Shown here piece by piece: positions 61,220 through 64,000 of a stretch of DNA of 64,000 bases. Position 1 is the first letter of the stretch, and every line of letters starts with the position of its first letter. The stretch comes from Hungatella_A sp034142505. GTDB taxonomy: Bacteria; Bacillota; Clostridia; Lachnospirales; Lachnospiraceae. The stretch lies in NCBI GenBank assembly GCA_034142505.1, contig JAWZDV010000024.1, positions 1 through 64,000 on the forward strand, written 5' to 3'. A program made the translations under genes and the position numbers. Under the pieces are notes generated by a model that had not been told where the DNA came from, ran no database searches, and worked only from the letters and a program-made list of their open reading frames with translations.

Positions 61220-61924
61220 TTACACCACTCCACGCAGTTCTTTCCATCTTTCCGACCACTCCATACACTCCTTAAAATATGCGCCGGCCTCTTCCTCATC
61301 TTTCCGTTCCAGCAGAAGATAATCCAATAGCTTCGGGTGAATGACCAGCCGGCACACCTCTTTTGCGAACATATGGGCGCCGATCTCTCTTGTCCGTCTG
61401 ACAGCCCCCATCCTTGGGATCACTCCAAGGAAACGGTACCGGACCGTGGGACATGTTCTGCTTATATCTTCTCCATTCCAATATTCCAGGCAGTGGTAAA
61501 ACTCATGAGCGATATGCAGGTCCATCATGTCTTCGAAACTGCCTTCCAGCCCCGCCTCGCTCAGAGCCAGGACCAGCTCCCGCAAAACCTGCTCATAGAT
61601 CCTGATGCTTCCTTTTCCATGGTGAAACACGGCTTCCGAATGAATCCCCATGGGGTTTTCTCCTGCCATCAGTTCCGGCGTCATCCCATGTTCCGTTAAG
61701 CTTTTTTTGATGGCTTCCAGATCGTACCTGACCGCCTTTTCCCGTCCGTCTGCCATGGAAATCCCCACATAGTTTCTATACTGCCCAGGGTCCATGTAGC
61801 GGAACATAGGGTCCTCCCGAAGCTCCATAAATGCCCAGAACTCCGGTTCCAATGTGCTTAGCTTCTCGATTCTATTCCTTTGCCGCGACTGCGATAATCT
61901 CTGTGTCCTCATCAATAAATTCAC
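61220..61924 (-). CDS. HExxH-motif hypothetical protein (possible metallohydrolase)
   Basis: Up to 234 residues. The reading frame overlaps the hydantoinase gene by 53 bp; GTG 61924 or ATG 61912 are possible starts, and a later one cannot be excluded. Residues 135-150 contain the zinc-metallohydrolase motif HEFYH (LHIAHEFYHCLEYW), with a candidate third ligand Glu or His further on (TREIGAHMFAKE). No signal peptide. I do not recognise the family. It sits between a hydantoinase and an FAD oxidoreductase. Confidence 0.65.
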   Translation of the reverse strand: MNLLMRTQRLSQSRQRNRIEKLSTLEPEFWAFMELREDPMFRYMDPGQYRNYVGISMADGREKAVRYDLEAIKKSLTEHGMTPELMAGENPMGIHSEAVFHHGKGSIRIYEQVLRELVLALSEAGLEGSFEDMMDLHIAHEFYHCLEYWNGEDISRTCPTVRYRFLGVIPRMGAVRRTREIGAHMFAKEVCRLVIHPKLLDYLLLERKDEEEAGAYFKECMEWSERWKELRGVV

Positions 61925-64000
61925 ACTCCATCTCCGCCAATGACAGCAGCTGCTCCCGGTTCATAATCCCGCTCAAATCCACAGCTTTCTGATTAAAATA
62001 GAGGTACGTCTTCGGAAGCCCCGCGCCGGCATCCGTATAGGTGGTGGCCGCGTCTATAAATTCCGCAAAGTCCGTCCCGATCTCATCCTTGTGAAAGGTC
62101 ATGACCTCCGCGCGGCTCTTCTGCAGCCGGACAACGCCCTCCTCATCCACAATCCGCACAGAGTTCTGGTTCCGTTTGAATAAACCGAGGAACGACTTCT
62201 TGACGTTCCTGACTTGAAACGCGTGCCATCTGCCGGTATGCGCCAGGTGCTCCACCTCGCTGACGCCTTCCCCGGCCGACTCTCTCACCGACGCCTCCAG
62301 CTCTTCCAAAGATTTAACCCGGACATTTAAGTCCTTGGTCCGCATCTCGGTGGCCCCTGTGGCGATGGCGCGCAGAATGTTTTTCTGGCTGTCCACCTCG
62401 ATTGTCACCTCCACAGTATCCGGGTTAGCGCCGGCTTTCACCACCACGTCCATGGCCTCGCTTCGAATTCTCTTGATGTCCTCCTGGGTGGGATTGGAGA
62501 TATTGCGCTCCACCTGCTCACGCACCAGAGCCATGGCTACTCCAATAGTGGAGATATAGGGAGCATTCTTGGCGATCTGCCAGCGGACGCCCATCTTCTC
62601 CCCCAGATAAGGAGGTATGACACTGGCGGACCCGCCGCCGCCCACAAAGCGGATCATCTGACGGTTTAGCTGATAATCGTCTGAAAGCTCCTCGACTACC
62701 GCTTTTACTTTTTCCGCAGCAATATCCATGGCCTTTTTACAGGCTTCCTCCACGGTGGTGCCAAGCGTCTGCGCAAGCGCGCCCCATGCCGCTTTCGCCG
62801 CCTCCACATTGCCGTGGGCGTAATCGTCCTCCGGAACATAGCCAAGAATATTGGCCGCGCCGGCCAGTGTGAGGGCGTATTCCTGCCCGTTCTGACACCG
62901 GACAACCGCGTAATCCGGACGGTCCTCCGGTCTTGGCGCAATCAGCTGAAGCTCCGGTTTCACCATAGTTTCCGCCGTCTGGAACAGTTCGTATTCCTTA
63001 CCCGCGATATGGGCGGACCGGGGCCCCACGTCTGTGATAGCGCCGTTTCGCACCACCACCATACTGCCGCCGGCGATGCCCAGAGTCCGGACGTCCAGGG
63101 AGGTCAAGTAGAGTTTTCTGCCGCCCACGGAAGCATTTTTTACCATAACCTTTCCATCCTTGATCACGGAAATATCTGTGGAGGTTCCTCCCACCTCGAA
63201 GAAAATGCCATCGGTGATCTTCTCATACATCAACGCTCCCGCCACCCCGGCAGCCAGGCCGGAAAGCATGGTTAAGATCGGCCGTTTCCGGACTTCATCC
63301 ACGTTCATGACACCGCCGTCACACCGCATAATCATTAACGGCTTAGTGATATCCGCCTCCTTGACGGAGCGCTCCGTCATATCCGCTGTCTCCACCATTT
63401 TGGGAATCAGGGCGGCATTCACCACGGCGGTCCTGGTTCTGGCGGAAAGGCCATATAGCTGGGAAATCTCATAGCCTCCGGTGGCTAACAGTCCCCGGGC
63501 ACCCGCCTGATCAATAACTGCGATTTCATCCTCCGGATTATCTACGGAATAGGATTTCGACGCCACAAACACCTCTGCCTGTTCCTTTAAAAGAGTATCC
63601 AGCGCCTGGTCCACTGCGGTTTCATCCAGTTTGGCGGAATCGAGAAAGGTGTGGGCCGTATGCAGGAACTTGCCCGGCGCCAGTTCGATATCCCCGACCC
63701 TGGTCTCTGATTTTGCCCGTTCGCCTTCCAGGCCGGTTCCCATTCCAATAATTCCAACCTTCGCCACGTCGCCCTCCAGCAGCGCGTTGGTGGCCTGTGT
63801 GGTTCCATGGGCGATAAATGCCACCTCCTCCGGTGACACTCCATGTTCCGCCATGATTTTCCTGATGACCGTCACAATGCCTTCCGCAACTCCTGTCTTC
63901 GCGTGGTGGGTCGTGGGGATTTTCGCTTTGCCGATAATCTGGTAGGTCTCATCATCGATAATGACCGCGTCCGTGAACGTTCCTCCTACATCGATTCCTA
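61872..64000 (-). CDS. Hydantoinase/oxoprolinase family protein (N-terminus outside window)
   Basis: 708 residues are visible. The frame is open to the right edge, so the real start lies beyond it; the ATG at 63875 is internal. The N-terminal part reads GIDVGGTFTDAVI, the ATP-binding HyuA start, followed by AHGTTQATNALLEG. HyuA_A domain motifs include FEVGGTSTDISVI and MRCDGGVMN. The family opens cyclic amides (5-oxoproline, hydantoins, N-methylhydantoin) or carboxylates acetone-like substrates with ATP. It is the first visible gene of the GH38/DUF4127 operon. No HyuB partner is seen, but it could lie just outside the window. Confidence 0.9.
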   Translation of the reverse strand, partial: GIDVGGTFTDAVIIDDETYQIIGKAKIPTTHHAKTGVAEGIVTVIRKIMAEHGVSPEEVAFIAHGTTQATNALLEGDVAKVGIIGMGTGLEGERAKSETRVGDIELAPGKFLHTAHTFLDSAKLDETAVDQALDTLLKEQAEVFVASKSYSVDNPEDEIAVIDQAGARGLLATGGYEISQLYGLSARTRTAVVNAALIPKMVETADMTERSVKEADITKPLMIMRCDGGVMNVDEVRKRPILTMLSGLAAGVAGALMYEKITDGIFFEVGGTSTDISVIKDGKVMVKNASVGGRKLYLTSLDVRTLGIAGGSMVVVRNGAITDVGPRSAHIAGKEYELFQTAETMVKPELQLIAPRPEDRPDYAVVRCQNGQEYALTLAGAANILGYVPEDDYAHGNVEAAKAAWGALAQTLGTTVEEACKKAMDIAAEKVKAVVEELSDDYQLNRQMIRFVGGGGSASVIPPYLGEKMGVRWQIAKNAPYISTIGVAMALVREQVERNISNPTQEDIKRIRSEAMDVVVKAGANPDTVEVTIEVDSQKNILRAIATGATEMRTKDLNVRVKSLEELEASVRESAGEGVSEVEHLAHTGRWHAFQVRNVKKSFLGLFKRNQNSVRIVDEEGVVRLQKSRAEVMTFHKDEIGTDFAEFIDAATTYTDAGAGLPKTYLYFNQKAVDLSGIMNREQLLSLAEMECEFIDEDTEIIAVAAKE

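Noticed and set aside
1..64000. CRISPR arrays, tRNA or rRNA genes, intact insertion sequences
   Set aside because: No regularly spaced repeats, no cloverleaf or rRNA-like stretch and no complete transposase was seen on reading; the only mobile-type trace is the broken Rpn gene.

Overview
The window looks like a chromosome segment of a gut Firmicute of class Clostridia, most likely a Lachnospiraceae-type organism (Enterocloster/Hungatella/Lachnoclostridium-like). The grounds are strong AGGAGG ribosome sites, Thr/Ala/Glu-rich linkers after the lipoprotein cysteines of the solute-binding proteins, YesM/YesN-type two-component regulation of sugar ABC operons, and heavy carbohydrate catabolism on a moderate-GC background. 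Two clearly AT-rich blocks (about 14.5-19.4 kb and 43.8-46.5 kb) differ in composition and look acquired. I saw no rRNA, tRNA, CRISPR array or intact transposase. The assignment rests on protein features only.

Layout. 0.37-3.6 kb: a DUF4838 protein and a ROK regulator separated by a long imperfect inverted repeat. 3.7-9.3 kb (minus): an operon pfk-like / TIM-like / LarA-like / NagB-like / class II aldolase. 9.5-12.2 kb (minus): an SsuABC/NMT1-type ABC importer. 12.5-14.4 kb (plus): a LacI-family regulator and an aldose-1-epimerase-like protein. 14.6-19.4 kb: an AT-rich island with a papain-like secreted peptidase, an ECF sigma/anti-sigma pair, a secreted protein and a broken Rpn nuclease gene. 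19.5-25.0 kb (minus): Gfo/Idh/MocA dehydrogenase, SIS protein, a second NMT1-type importer and a CBM9-like protein. 25.3-26.7 kb: NlpC/P60 peptidase and bactofilin. 27.0-38.4 kb (minus): a glycosaminoglycan-type oligosaccharide locus (sugar ABC importer without ATPase, GH43/117-like, GH88 unsaturated glucuronyl hydrolase, OPA/MFS transporter, PHP protein, sulfatase, DUF2264), with a divergent YesM/YesN two-component system at 38.7-42.1 kb. 42.2-43.8 kb: an SsuBC-type ATPase/permease pair with no binding protein. 43.8-46.4 kb (minus, AT-rich): an SMC/RecF-like ATPase, a PIN-like nuclease and an RNA ligase in one overlapping operon. 46.6-48.7 kb: LytTR response regulator and GHKL kinase. 48.6-54.7 kb (minus): GH3, GtrA-like protein and a membrane-anchored, domain-permuted GH3. 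54.9-64.0 kb (minus): hydantoinase/oxoprolinase (cut by the window edge), HExxH protein, FAD oxidoreductase, GH38 mannosidase, DUF4127 protein and RpiR regulator.

How it works together. Four copies of a palindrome of the form CAAACGTTTG lie upstream of the pfk operon, the first importer, lacI and the second importer operon, each 34-35 bp from a -10 hexamer. This joins about 20 kb of genes into one predicted LacI-family regulon for an unidentified, probably acidic or amino-sugar, substrate. The 27-38 kb locus fits import and desulfation/hydrolysis of unsaturated sulfated disaccharides made by other cells, since no polysaccharide lyase is present here. The best candidate for an undescribed system is the ATPase-PIN-RNA ligase operon, which reads like a split anticodon-nuclease/repair defence module.
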